Shown piece after piece: positions 41,924-50,522 of a DNA stretch of 64,000 nucleotides. Below the pieces are notes generated by a model. That model was not told the DNA's origin and did no database searches. It saw only the letters and a program-made list of their open reading frames with translations. This DNA is from Klebsiella sp. BIGb0138 (GTDB taxonomy: Bacteria; Pseudomonadota; Gammaproteobacteria; Enterobacterales; Enterobacteriaceae): NCBI RefSeq assembly GCF_004342285.1, contig NZ_SMCV01000002.1, positions 186,001-250,000 on the forward strand, written 5' to 3'. Each line of letters starts with the position of its first letter. The stretch's first letter is position 1. Position numbers and translations under genes: made by a program.

Positions 41924-42658
41924 TCAGACCATATACATTCCGCCGTTGACGTGCAGGGTTTCACCAGAGATGTAACCTGCTTCGTCAGAAGCTAAGAACG
42001 CAACCGCACTGGCGATTTCTTTTGCATCGCCGAGGCGACCCGCTGGAACTTGCGCCAGAATACCCGCACGCTGATCTTCAGACAGCGCACGCGTCATGTC
42101 CGTTTCAATAAAGCCCGGAGCAACAACGTTTACGGTAATACCGCGGGACGCGACTTCACGTGCCAGCGACTTACTAAAACCGATCAGACCCGCTTTCGCC
42201 GCAGCGTAGTTGGCCTGACCAGCATTTCCCATGGTACCGACCACAGAACCGATAGTAATAATGCGACCGTGACGCTTTTTCATCATAGCGCGCATTACTG
42301 CTTTTGACAGACGGAAAACTGATGACAGGTTGGTTTCGATAATATCGTTCCACTCATCATCTTTCATTCGCATTAACAGGTTATCACGAGTAATACCGGC
42401 ATTATTAACCAGGATATCAACTTCACCAAACTCTGCGCGAATATTTCCCAGAACAGATTCGATAGATGCTGGATCGGTCACATTCAACAGCAGACCTTTA
42501 CCATTGGCACCTAAATAATCGCTAATCGCCTGCGCACCGCTCTCGCTGGTGGCAGTACCGATAACTTTCGCGCCACGGGCGACGAGTGTTTCAGCGATGG
42601 CACGGCCGATACCGCGACTTGCACCGGTAACCAGCGCGATTTTTCCTTCAAAACTCAT
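41924..42658 (-). CDS. fabG: 3-oxoacyl-ACP reductase
   Basis: FabG performs the NADPH-dependent reduction of beta-ketoacyl-ACP in each elongation cycle. The 244 residues form a short-chain dehydrogenase with the cofactor loop TGASRGIGRAIAE, NNAG at 85-88 and the catalytic triad S138, Y151 and K155 (QANYAAAKAGL). It follows fabD by 12 bases. Length and catalytic residues match E. coli. Confidence 0.97.
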   Translation of the reverse strand: MSFEGKIALVTGASRGIGRAIAETLVARGAKVIGTATSESGAQAISDYLGANGKGLLLNVTDPASIESVLGNIRAEFGEVDILVNNAGITRDNLLMRMKDDEWNDIIETNLSSVFRLSKAVMRAMMKKRHGRIITIGSVVGTMGNAGQANYAAAKAGLIGFSKSLAREVASRGITVNVVAPGFIETDMTRALSEDQRAGILAQVPAGRLGDAKEIASAVAFLASDEAGYISGETLHVNGGMYMV

Positions 42659-42670
42659 GGTATTCCTCTT

Positions 42671-43600
42671 TTATTGCTCAAGCGCCGCAGACAGCGCTGC
42701 AGGCTCGTTAAGCGCAGAAGCGGTCAGGGTGTCAACAATACGTTTAGTCAGACCGGTGAGGACTTTACCCGGTCCCACTTCATACAGGTGCTCTACGCCC
42801 TGGGCAGCCATGAACTCAACGGTTTTGGTCCACTGAACCGGGCTGTACAGCTGGCGAATCAGCGCGTCGCGAATGGCGTCTGGCGCCGTTTCACATTGCA
42901 CATCAACGTTGTTCACCACCGAAATCGTCGGCGCGTTAAAGGTGATTTTCTGCAGTTCAACAGCCAGTTTCTCCGCCGCCGGCTTCATCAGCGCGCAGTG
43001 GGACGGGACGCTAACCGGCAGCGGCAGCGCACGTTTGGCGCCAGCGGCTTTACAGGCGGCCCCCGCACGTTCAACGGCTTCTTTGTTACCGGCGATCACC
43101 ACCTGGCCCGGAGAGTTAAAGTTAACCGGAGAAACCACCTGACCTTCAGCGGACTCCTCACAGGCTTTAGCAATAGACGCATCGTCAAGGCCGATAATTG
43201 CCGACATGGCGCCGGTACCTTCCGGCACCGCTTCCTGCATAAATTTGCCACGCATTTCAACCAGACGCACGGCGTCGGCGAAATCAATCACTCCGGCACA
43301 AACCAGCGCGGAGTATTCCCCCAGGCTATGGCCTGCCAGCAGCGCAGGCGCTTTCCCGCCCTGCTGCTGCCAGACGCGATACAGCGCCACGGAAGCGGTC
43401 AGCAGCGCAGGCTGAGTCTGCCAGGTTTTATTCAGTTCTTCCGCCGGGCCCTGCTGGGCAAGCGCCCACAGATCGTAACCCAACGCCGCGGAGGCTTCAC
43501 GGAAAGTCTCTTCGATAACCGGATAAGCCGCTGCCATATCAGACAACATCCCCACCGCCTGAGAACCCTGTCCCGGGAACACAAAAGCAAATTGCGTCAT
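42671..43600 (-). CDS. fabD: Malonyl-CoA-ACP transacylase
   Basis: FabD moves malonate from CoA to ACP to supply the two-carbon donor. The 309 residues contain FPGQGSQAVGM near the N-terminus, nucleophile S92 in AGHSLGEYSAL, the malonate-binding arginine in VRLVEMRGKFMQ and the catalytic histidine in SVPSHCALM. It lies 15 bases after fabH and 12 before fabG. Confidence 0.97.
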   Translation of the reverse strand: MTQFAFVFPGQGSQAVGMLSDMAAAYPVIEETFREASAALGYDLWALAQQGPAEELNKTWQTQPALLTASVALYRVWQQQGGKAPALLAGHSLGEYSALVCAGVIDFADAVRLVEMRGKFMQEAVPEGTGAMSAIIGLDDASIAKACEESAEGQVVSPVNFNSPGQVVIAGNKEAVERAGAACKAAGAKRALPLPVSVPSHCALMKPAAEKLAVELQKITFNAPTISVVNNVDVQCETAPDAIRDALIRQLYSPVQWTKTVEFMAAQGVEHLYEVGPGKVLTGLTKRIVDTLTASALNEPAALSAALEQ

Positions 43601-43615
43601 GTTTAAATCCTTATC

Positions 43616-44569
43616 CTAAAAACGAACCAGCGCGGAACCCCAGGTGAAACCGCCACCAAAGGCTTCCAGCAGAATCAGCTGACCACGCTGGATGCGGCCA
43701 TCGCGCACCGCTTCATCCAGCGCACAAGGGACGGAGGCGGCGGAAGTGTTACCGTGACGGTCAAGCGTCACGACCACATTATCCATCGACATCCCCAGTT
43801 TCTTCGCCGTCGCGCTGATGATGCGCAGGTTAGCCTGATGCGGCACCAGCCAATCCAGCGCGCTGCGCTCCAGATTATTCGCCGCCAGCGTCTCATCGAC
43901 AATATGCGCCAGCTCGGTCACGGCAACTTTAAACACTTCATTGCCCGCCATCGTCAGATAGATCGGGTTTTCCGGTTCGACGCGATCGGCGTTCGGCAGC
44001 GTTAACAGCTCGCCATAGCGGCCATCCGCGTGCAGATGTGTAGAGATAATCCCCGGTTCTTCAGAAGCCCCGAGCACGACGGCCCCCGCGCCATCGCCAA
44101 AAATAATGATCGTGCCGCGATCGGTCGGATCGCAGGTACGCGCCAGCACGTCAGCGCCAATCACCAGCGCGTAGTCTACCGCGCCGTTCTTCACATATTG
44201 GTCGGCGATGCTCAGTGCGTAAGTGAACCCCGCGCACGCAGCGGCCACGTCAAAAGCCGGGCAGCCATTGATACCCAGCATAGACTGAATCTGACAAGCC
44301 GAACTTGGAAACGCGTGAGTACCCGAGGTGGTCGCAACGATAATCAGACCAATTTGCTCCGGTTTAACACCCGCCATATCCAGCGCGTTTTTTGCCGCGG
44401 CAACCCCCATCGTCGCAACGGTTTCATTCGGTGCCGCAATACGACGCTCACGGATACCCGTACGAGTGACAATCCACTCGTCAGACGTATCTACCATTTT
44501 TTCCAGATCGGCGTTAGTACGCACGTGTTCAGGCAGATAACTGCCGGTACCAATAATCTTCGTATACAT
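43616..44569 (-). CDS. fabH: Beta-ketoacyl-ACP synthase III
   Basis: FabH starts fatty acid synthesis by condensing acetyl-CoA with malonyl-ACP. The 317 residues have the thiolase fold with nucleophile C112 ([12 protein letters not shown]), the histidine in [10 protein letters not shown] and the asparagine in [11 protein letters not shown]. It follows plsX by 53 bases in the rpmF-plsX-fabHDG cluster. Length and triad match E. coli. Confidence 0.97.
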   Translation of the reverse strand: MYTKIIGTGSYLPEHVRTNADLEKMVDTSDEWIVTRTGIRERRIAAPNETVATMGVAAAKNALDMAGVKPEQIGLIIVATTSGTHAFPSSACQIQSMLGINGCPAFDVAAACAGFTYALSIADQYVKNGAVDYALVIGADVLARTCDPTDRGTIIIFGDGAGAVVLGASEEPGIISTHLHADGRYGELLTLPNADRVEPENPIYLTMAGNEVFKVAVTELAHIVDETLAANNLERSALDWLVPHQANLRIISATAKKLGMSMDNVVVTLDRHGNTSAASVPCALDEAVRDGRIQRGQLILLEAFGGGFTWGSALVRF

Positions 44570-44622
44570 GTACGCTCAGTCACTCTTGGGTAATATACCC
44601 GCCTGTTGGAACCGCCGGGGCG

Positions 44623-45720
44623 TCACTCTTCTTCGTTCGTCCCGGTTTGCGCTCGGGAGTTCCCGTTTCTGTCGCCCGCGGGCAGTTCGAAACCTGCTGG
44701 GTATAAAGATTCCAGGCGAGCGGCGATCCGCTGAGGAATCTGCCGCTGCACCGCCTGCACTGCCTGCTCTATCGCCACGCTGAAGGCGCGCTGATTGGCA
44801 GCACCGTGACTCTTAATCACGGAACCGCGCAATCCTAACAGACAGGCGCCATTATACTGGTCGGGGTTGAGGTGACTGAATCGCCTGGCGAGGCTTTTTT
44901 GTAACCAACGCTTCAATAACAGCAGCCACCACGACCGTTTTTTGCCCTCACCCTGTGATTTCAGCAGCGAAAGGAACATTCTGACAACACCTTCCATAGT
45001 TTTTAATGTGACGTTGCCCGTGAATCCATCACAAACCAGCACATCGGTTTTGCCCGTCAATAATTCGTTGGCTTCAAGATAGCCTATATAGTTAAGGGAC
45101 GGCAGCGTTTTCAAAACCGCGGCGGCATCGCGAATGCTGCTGAGGCCTTTCATTTCTTCTTCGCCGATATTCAGCAGCGCGACGCGAGGATTCTCAATCC
45201 CGAGCACCTCTTCCGCCAGTACCGCTCCCATCACCGCGAACTGCACCAGCATCGTGCTATCGCAGTCGACGTTGGCGCCTAAATCAAGTACCACCGTTTT
45301 GCCCTTCTGCTGATGCGGAAGTACCGTCACCAGCGCCGGACGCTCAATCTCCTCAATGGGCTTGAGCAACAATTTCGCCAGTCCCATCAGCGCGCCGGTA
45401 TTCCCCGCGCTGACGCAGGCTTGCGCCCGCCCCTCTTTCACTAACTCCAGCGCCACGCGCATTGAGCTTCCGCGGCTGCTGCGGATCGCCTGCGAGGGCC
45501 GCGCATCACTAGCAATAACTGACTGCGCAGGAATAACCTGCAGACGCGAACGTTGTTCGAAATCAGCTTTGGCAAGTAATGGCGTGATGGTGTCGGGATC
45601 GCCGACTAAAAGAAGTGTGAGTTGCGAATTAGAGTTCAGTGCCTGCAGTGCTGCAGGCACTGTCACGGATGGGCCAAAATCGCCCCCCATGACATCTAAC
45701 GCCAGGGTTAGACGTGTCAA
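44623..45720 (-). CDS. plsX: Phosphate acyltransferase PlsX
   Basis: PlsX makes acyl-phosphate from acyl-ACP, linking fatty acid synthesis to phospholipid assembly. The 365 residues contain [27 protein letters not shown] and [15 protein letters not shown]. The start is TTG at 45720, which gives [13 protein letters not shown]; a TTG start is also used in E. coli. The C-terminus is about nine residues longer than in E. coli and ends in an acidic tail (TGTNEEE). An ERIC element and a hairpin separate it from rpmF. Confidence 0.95.
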   Translation of the reverse strand: MTRLTLALDVMGGDFGPSVTVPAALQALNSNSQLTLLLVGDPDTITPLLAKADFEQRSRLQVIPAQSVIASDARPSQAIRSSRGSSMRVALELVKEGRAQACVSAGNTGALMGLAKLLLKPIEEIERPALVTVLPHQQKGKTVVLDLGANVDCDSTMLVQFAVMGAVLAEEVLGIENPRVALLNIGEEEMKGLSSIRDAAAVLKTLPSLNYIGYLEANELLTGKTDVLVCDGFTGNVTLKTMEGVVRMFLSLLKSQGEGKKRSWWLLLLKRWLQKSLARRFSHLNPDQYNGACLLGLRGSVIKSHGAANQRAFSVAIEQAVQAVQRQIPQRIAARLESLYPAGFELPAGDRNGNSRAQTGTNEEE

Positions 45721-45746
45721 GGTATCGTCGCTGCTCGCTTTGGTTA

Positions 45747-45766
45747 TTCCCCAGTTACCTGGGGAA
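45747..45766. repeat. Perfect hairpin just upstream of plsX
   Basis: TTCCCCAG and CTGGGGAA form a perfect 8-bp stem with the loop TTAC, 27 bases before the TTG start of plsX. No T tract follows in the plsX direction, so it may be an RNA-processing or stability element in the rpmF-plsX message rather than a terminator. Confidence 0.55.
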
Positions 45767-45792
45767 ATCCTCGCTAAGCTTCATCACGCTTT

Positions 45793-45914
45793 TACTCTTT
45801 GTCTTTCACGCGGCAAGTATGTTGACTGCGCTTGTTCACCCCAGTCGCATAGTGATAGCTATGCTGCTGGTGATTCTCTCGCTTGCGCCTTCTTGCCACG
45901 TGGAATCCATGGAG
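45793..45914 (-). repeat. ERIC element between rpmF and plsX
   Basis: About 122 bases match the enterobacterial repetitive intergenic consensus. Read on the minus strand it contains GCGAGAGAATCACC, then CTATGCGACTGGGGTGAAC, AAGCGCAGTCAAC and CGTGAAAGACAAAGAGTA, with the central inverted repeat CATAGCTATCACTATG. It lies between the rpmF stop and the plsX start, inside the operon, and shares the opening CATGGATTCCACGTGGCA with the first ERIC copy in the rne leader. Confidence 0.8.
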
Positions 45915-45924
45915 TAGTGCGTGA

Positions 45925-46110
<186 letters not shown>

Positions 46111-46114
46111 TCAA

Positions 46115-46636
46115 TTACTTATGCTTTAAGCTGGCTAATACGGCAAATGGGTTTGGTTTTTGTGCCTCTTCAGGCAGTTCACCAAAGACCATGTCCGCGT
46201 CGGACACTTCACAGTGTTCAGAATCATGCACCGGAACTACAGGCAGGGCGAGAATGATTTCATCCTCAACCAGCGCCTGCAGGTCGATTTCACCGAATTC
46301 GTTAACCTCAATCGGCTCATACGCTTCCGGTAGTGCTTCGGCCTGTTCGTCATTTCTGACGGGGCTAAAACAATACGTGGTGTGAACATGATGGGGGAAC
46401 GGTTTCCCGCAACGCTGACATTCGAGGGTTACTGATACCTTTGCATCGCCGGTAATAACGGCAAGGCGCTGATTATCAATAGCGAACGACATGCTGCATT
46501 CCACATCACTGTCCACGCTGACTACAGAATCGGCTACACGTTCAACCTGTTCACGGGCATAAATACCTTCGTAATCGAGGCGTTTTTGAGCCGTGCGGAC
46601 CGGATCGAGAGTCAGGGGTAATTTTACCTTTTGCAT
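46115..46636 (-). CDS. yceD: 23S rRNA accumulation protein YceD
   Basis: YceD belongs to the DUF177 family, needed for normal 23S rRNA accumulation. The 173 residues carry the zinc-like pair CQRCGKPF and the conserved [23 protein letters not shown]. It starts [19 protein letters not shown] and is followed by rpmF after 16 bases. Length equals E. coli. Upstream on the same strand stands a terminator-like hairpin that could trim or attenuate its leader. Confidence 0.94.
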   Translation of the reverse strand: MQKVKLPLTLDPVRTAQKRLDYEGIYAREQVERVADSVVSVDSDVECSMSFAIDNQRLAVITGDAKVSVTLECQRCGKPFPHHVHTTYCFSPVRNDEQAEALPEAYEPIEVNEFGEIDLQALVEDEIILALPVVPVHDSEHCEVSDADMVFGELPEEAQKPNPFAVLASLKHK

Positions 46637-46674
46637 AGGGCGCGCATATTAACTTTGTAATGTCATAGAGTCAA

Positions 46675-46760
46675 AGAAAAAGGCAGCCTCAGGTTGCCTT
46701 TCGCCATTTATTCGCACACATTGCGGCCCATAGTTTAAAATGATGCTCTTCGAAGCGCTA
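46675..46760 (-). ncRNA. Possible small RNA or attenuated leader (SraB position)
   Basis: On the minus strand AAAGGCAACC and GGCTGCCTTT form a 10-bp stem (46679-46701, one G-T wobble and a TGA loop) followed by the T-rich TTCTTTG. Any transcript it ends must start between here and yceF. In E. coli the small RNA SraB lies between yceD and yceF, so this may be its counterpart or a yceD leader attenuator. The 5' end is a guess. Confidence 0.4.
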
Positions 46761-46777
46761 TATGTGGATGAAAAAAT

Positions 46778-47362
46778 ATGTCTGATCTTATCCTGGCGTC
46801 TACATCGCCCTGGCGGCGAATACTGCTGGAAAAACTGGCCATGCCTTTTGAATGCGCAGCGCCTGATGTGGATGAAACACCCCACCCCGGCGAATCTGCC
46901 CGTCAGCTGGTGGTACGCCTGGCGCAGGCGAAGGCGCAAATCCTCGCCGGAATCTACCCTCATCATTTAATTATTGGCTCCGATCAGGTTTGCGTTCTTG
47001 ATGGCGAAATAACCGGTAAGCCGTTGACAGAAGAAAATGCCCGGCTGCAATTACGAAAGGCCAGCGGCACGATTGTCACGTTTTACACCGGACTGGCGCT
47101 CTATAATTCCGTAAACAGGCATTTACAAACCGAATGCGAACCCTTCGACGTGCATTTCCGTCATTTAAGCGAGCAGGAAATAGAGGCCTACGTGCGCAAA
47201 GAAAACCCGCTGCACTGCGCCGGGAGTTTTAAGAGCGAAGGGTTGGGCATTACGTTATTCGACCGACTGGAAGGCCGCGATCCCAACGCGTTGGTGGGCC
47301 TGCCGCTGATTGCGCTATGCCAGATGCTACGTCGCGAAGGGTGTAACCCGTTATTGTATTAG
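46778..47362 (+). CDS. yceF: 7-methyl-GTP pyrophosphatase (Maf family)
   Basis: YceF is a Maf-like house-cleaning nucleotide pyrophosphatase that prefers 7-methyl-GTP. The 194 residues have the N-terminal phosphate-binding motif LASTSPWRR, the catalytic aspartate in [12 protein letters not shown], the KPLTEENA loop and the [10 protein letters not shown] segment. It is divergent from yceD. In E. coli rluC comes next; here an MFS transporter gene lies between them. Confidence 0.93.
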   Translation: MSDLILASTSPWRRILLEKLAMPFECAAPDVDETPHPGESARQLVVRLAQAKAQILAGIYPHHLIIGSDQVCVLDGEITGKPLTEENARLQLRKASGTIVTFYTGLALYNSVNRHLQTECEPFDVHFRHLSEQEIEAYVRKENPLHCAGSFKSEGLGITLFDRLEGRDPNALVGLPLIALCQMLRREGCNPLLY

Positions 47363-47476
47363 CACGGCATTCTCCCGGGCCTGAGCTCCCCGCTCTGGCC
47401 CCCGTCGTCGGCATAGCTTTTTTTCACGCCAGCCAGTAATCTCATTTTACTTCTTCTCTACTGATAGATAAGGCCC

Positions 47477-48712
47477 GTGGACTCACTCGCGCCAAAACCT
47501 GCTGCCCGTCCGTGGCTGCCCATTGTGCTTGCCAGTCTGATCTTGCTCATCACGATGGGGATCCGCCAGACCGTCGGTCTGTTTGTCCACCCCCTGCTGG
47601 GCGAAACGACAATGAATATCGCTGAAGTCAGCATGGCGCTGGCGATCGGCCAATTGATGTGGGGAGCATTTCAGCCGCTGTTCGGCGCCTGGGCCGATAA
47701 ACGCGGCGCGCTGGGGGTGTTGATCATCGGCGCGCTGCTGATAGCGTTTGGACAACTGCTGACGCTGTGGGCGACCTCCTTCTCCTCACTCACTCTGGCG
47801 CAGGGGCTGCTCAGTCCGGCGGGGGCGGCGGCAGGCAGTTTTTCCGTACTGATTGGCATCGTTGCCGGCCGCCTGCCTGCGGATAAAGGATCGATGGCCA
47901 GCGGCCTGATTAACGCCGGGGGCTCGCTGGGGCAGTTTATTTTTGCCCCGCTGGTACAGCTCATTGTCAGCCTGCGCGGTATGGCTTCGGGGTTAATTTT
48001 TCTCGCCGTCGCCGCGCTGGCGACCCTCTTCCCCGCCTGGCTGCTGTGCCGCGATGGCGTGCAGAAACCGGTGCCCAGAGCCCACGCTGAAGCCGAACCG
48101 GGACTGAAGCAGCAGATCCATGCCGCGTTCCGCAATCCCAGCTACCTGTTATTACATATCGGCTTTCTTACCTGCGGTTTCCATGTCGCCTTTTTAACTA
48201 CCCACCTGCCGGGTGAGGTCACGTTATGCGGTCACGAAGCCTCGGTTTCCGCCGCCAGCCTGTCGCTGATAGGCTTATGCAATATCGCAGGCAGCATCTT
48301 CGCCGGCTTGCTCGGCAAACGCTATCGCATGAAATATATCCTTGCCGTGCTCTATGCCTCACGGGCGGTGCTGATTGGCCTGTTCCTGGCTTCCGACAAA
48401 AGCGAACTCGATTTCTATCTCTTCGCTGCCGCCATCGGCTTTACCTGGCTCGCCACCGTGCCGCCGACGGCCGGTATTGTCGGCAAGCTGTTCGGCACCC
48501 GCTACCTGGCCACGCTGTTTGGCTTCACGTTGTTCAGCCACCAGATTGGCGCTTTCTTTGGCGCCTGTCTCGGCGGCCTGGCGATGGCGCGCAACGGCAA
48601 TCTTGATTGGGTATGGTATCTGGATATCGCGCTGGCGCTGCTCGCCGCGCTGGTCAATTTACCCATCAAAGAGAAAAGCGTCGCGCTACGCCTCAGCGAA
48701 GCGACGCGTTGA
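47477..48712 (+). CDS. MFS transporter, monocarboxylate/OFA-like
   Basis: This 411-residue inner-membrane protein has about 12 hydrophobic segments and the MFS loop motif FGAWADKRGALGVLIIG between TM2 and TM3, with a repeat-like GLLGKRYRMKYIL after TM8. It resembles the oxalate/formate or monocarboxylate branch of the superfamily, but the substrate cannot be read from sequence. The start is GTG at 47477, with AAGG three bases before it. It stands alone between yceF and rluC, a place where E. coli has no gene, so it looks like a lineage-specific addition. Base composition does not stand out. Confidence 0.85.
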   Translation: MDSLAPKPAARPWLPIVLASLILLITMGIRQTVGLFVHPLLGETTMNIAEVSMALAIGQLMWGAFQPLFGAWADKRGALGVLIIGALLIAFGQLLTLWATSFSSLTLAQGLLSPAGAAAGSFSVLIGIVAGRLPADKGSMASGLINAGGSLGQFIFAPLVQLIVSLRGMASGLIFLAVAALATLFPAWLLCRDGVQKPVPRAHAEAEPGLKQQIHAAFRNPSYLLLHIGFLTCGFHVAFLTTHLPGEVTLCGHEASVSAASLSLIGLCNIAGSIFAGLLGKRYRMKYILAVLYASRAVLIGLFLASDKSELDFYLFAAAIGFTWLATVPPTAGIVGKLFGTRYLATLFGFTLFSHQIGAFFGACLGGLAMARNGNLDWVWYLDIALALLAALVNLPIKEKSVALRLSEATR

Positions 48713-48746
48713 GAGGCAGCGGCGGACATAACGTCCGCCGTGGAGG

Positions 48747-49700
48747 TTACTTCGTATTGCGCAAAACCTGCAGGCAGCGCTTCAGCTGGTTGTCGAGCGG
48801 CGCTTCAACGCGCATCACCTCTCCGGTACCGGGATGAGTGAACTTCAGCGCGGCAGCATGCAGGAACAGGCGATTCAGGCCGGTGCCCGCCAGCTGTTTG
48901 TCGAATTCACGATCGCCGTAGCGATCGTCAAAGGCGATCGGATGGCCGGCATGTTGCGTATGGACGCGGATCTGATGGGTACGCCCGGTAACCGGGCTAC
49001 AGCGCACCAGCGTCGCATGCGGATAGCGCTCTTCTACCTTAAAACGGGTCTCTGACGGTTTCCCTTCCTGACTGACGCGAACGATCCGCTCGCCGCTTTG
49101 CAGGATATTTTTCAGCAGCGGCGCCTGCACCACTTTCGTGTGCGACTGCCACTGACCGCGCACCAGCGCCAGGTAATCCTTTTGCATCCCCTTCTCACGC
49201 AGTTGCTCATGCAGCGAGCGCAGCGCGGAACGCTTCTTCGCCACCAGCAGTACGCCAGAGGTATCACGGTCCAGGCGGTGCACCAGCTCAAGGAAGCGCG
49301 CTTCCGGGCGCAGCGCGCGCAGACCTTCAATAACGCCAAAGCTCAGGCCGCTGCCGCCGTGCACCGCGGTGCCGGAGGGCTTATTCAGCACCAGAATATG
49401 GTCGTCTTCATACAGAATCACATCCGCCAGCGCCGCGACCTTCTGCAGATGCGGGGAGACGGCCTCCTCTTCGCGTTCCGCAACCCGAACCGGCGGGATA
49501 CGAACCTCGTCACCCGCCTCCAGTTTGTATTCCGGCTTGACGCGTTTTTTATTTACCCGCACCTCGCCTTTACGCAGGATGCGATAAATCATGCTCTTCG
49601 GTACGCCCTTCAGCTGCGTACGCAAAAAGTTATCGATGCGTTGCCCCGCTTCATCGGCGGTAATGGCAACCATTTTTACGGTGGGAGTCTCAGTTTTCAT
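48747..49700 (-). CDS. rluC: 23S rRNA pseudouridine synthase RluC
   Basis: RluC makes pseudouridines 955, 2504 and 2580 in 23S rRNA. The 317 residues have an S4 RNA-binding domain (about 20-80, QRIDNFLRTQLKGVPKS) and the RluA catalytic domain with D144 in HRLDRDTSGVLL and GRTHQIRVHTQ. The ATG at 49700 gives MKTETPTVKM, the family start; upstream in-frame codons lack conservation. It is divergent from rne across an 822-base gap. Two residues are missing near LAGTGLNR relative to E. coli. Confidence 0.96.
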   Translation of the reverse strand: MKTETPTVKMVAITADEAGQRIDNFLRTQLKGVPKSMIYRILRKGEVRVNKKRVKPEYKLEAGDEVRIPPVRVAEREEEAVSPHLQKVAALADVILYEDDHILVLNKPSGTAVHGGSGLSFGVIEGLRALRPEARFLELVHRLDRDTSGVLLVAKKRSALRSLHEQLREKGMQKDYLALVRGQWQSHTKVVQAPLLKNILQSGERIVRVSQEGKPSETRFKVEERYPHATLVRCSPVTGRTHQIRVHTQHAGHPIAFDDRYGDREFDKQLAGTGLNRLFLHAAALKFTHPGTGEVMRVEAPLDNQLKRCLQVLRNTK

Positions 49701-49875
49701 GGTGCGCGATTCTAAATAGCCCGACGCATTAGCGCCACTCATTTTTATATGCTTATATTTATCATTATCCGGTTTTCATCGAATGCTTCATCGTCGTTTT
49801 GTTTGTTATTAGAACAATCTGTATGCGTTGGTGAAAAAACTGTGAGTAACCGGGTGATAAAAGGTAAAAGTCAAC

Positions 49876-49905
49876 TTGCTATAACAAGGTTAGCAATGGA
49901 ATAAT
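49876..49905 (+). promoter_or_regulatory. Probable main rne promoter
   Basis: TTGCTA (49876) and GAATAA or AATAAT (49899-49905) are spaced 17-18 bases apart. They lie just upstream of ATGATGCCGTTTTCCGTG, which resembles the start region of the long rne leader in E. coli. This would give a leader of about 600 bases here. Confidence 0.55.
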
Positions 49906-50060
49906 GATGCCGTTTTCCGTGTTGAATCTTGTTAGAACAAGAAATTAGCGGAATGACCAATTTTGTCTGACCGATCATCCACGCAGCAATGGCGTAAGAC
50001 GTATTGATCTTTCAGACAGTTAGCGGGCTGCGGGTTGCAGTCCTTACCGGTACAGGCCTC

Positions 50061-50182
50061 TATGGATTTCACGTCGCAGGAAGGCGTCGACTCCGGGTAT
50101 TCCCGGGTGCTCTTCTCAGTCCGCTGATTGAGGTGAGCAGGTTAAGCCACCACGCCTGCAATGTGAAAGACGACGAGATATA
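50061..50182 (+). repeat. ERIC element, copy A, in rne leader
   Basis: About 122 bases with ERIC features: TATGGATTTCACGTCGCAGG at the left end, the central inverted region around TATTCCCGGG, then GATTGAGGTGAGCAGG, AGCCACCACGCCTGCAA and the end GTGAAAGACGACGAGATATA. It is directly followed by copy B. Its opening resembles the ERIC between rpmF and plsX. Confidence 0.75.
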
Positions 50183-50305
50183 CGCAAAATTATTCAGGAT
50201 GCGTCAAGGCGGCGAAAGAGAGAATCCCCGGAGCTGGCAGTAGTCAGTGACAGGGGTGAACGAGCGTAGCCAACGCAGAAGCAACCTGAAAAATGGCGTG
50301 TATAA
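50183..50305 (+). repeat. ERIC element, copy B, in rne leader
   Basis: About 123 bases matching the ERIC consensus better than copy A: TTCAGGATGCGTCAAGGCGG, GAGAATCCCCGGAGCT, GTGACAGGGGTGAACGAGCG, AGCCAACGCAGAAGCAACC and the end AATGGCGTGTATA. It adjoins copy A head to tail. Confidence 0.85.
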
Positions 50306-50522
50306 ATGGAATCTTCTCTGGTGATACATCCCAGGCTGTTCCCCTGCTAATTGCGCTGTGTTTCCGTTTGAAATACAGGCGACCGACACTCTGCGCCTCT
50401 TAAGCGCGCGACAACCGTGAGGTTGGCGACGTGAAACAGACACGAGGCCATCGGTTTTCCCCGGTAAGGCAATACTCTGCCCGCAGCTTAGTCGTCAATG
50501 TAAGAATAATGAGTAAGTTACG

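Larger units (their letters stand above)
49910..50522 (+). other. RNase E 5' leader (autoregulatory), carrying an insertion
   Basis: In E. coli the rne leader is about 360 bases, and its hairpins let RNase E control its own mRNA. Two conserved blocks are seen here: 49910-50055 (TTGAATCTTGTTAGAACAAG to GTCCTTACCGGTA) and about 50306-50522 (including ACACTCTGCGCCTCTT, ACCGTGAGGTTGGCGACG and the end TAATGAGTAAGTTACG). Between them about 245 extra bases carry two ERIC elements. The block that folds into the main regulatory hairpins seems intact. The comparison with E. coli is from memory. Confidence 0.7.

Noticed and set aside
42674-43606. 310-codon open frame antisense to fabD
   Set aside because: It covers nearly the whole of fabD in reverse and is rich in H, R and Q without motifs; fabD is certain.
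48721-48739. Hairpin GGCGGAC / GTCCGCC between the MFS gene and rluC as a terminator
   Set aside because: The stem is clear but no T tract follows on either strand, so I do not call it.
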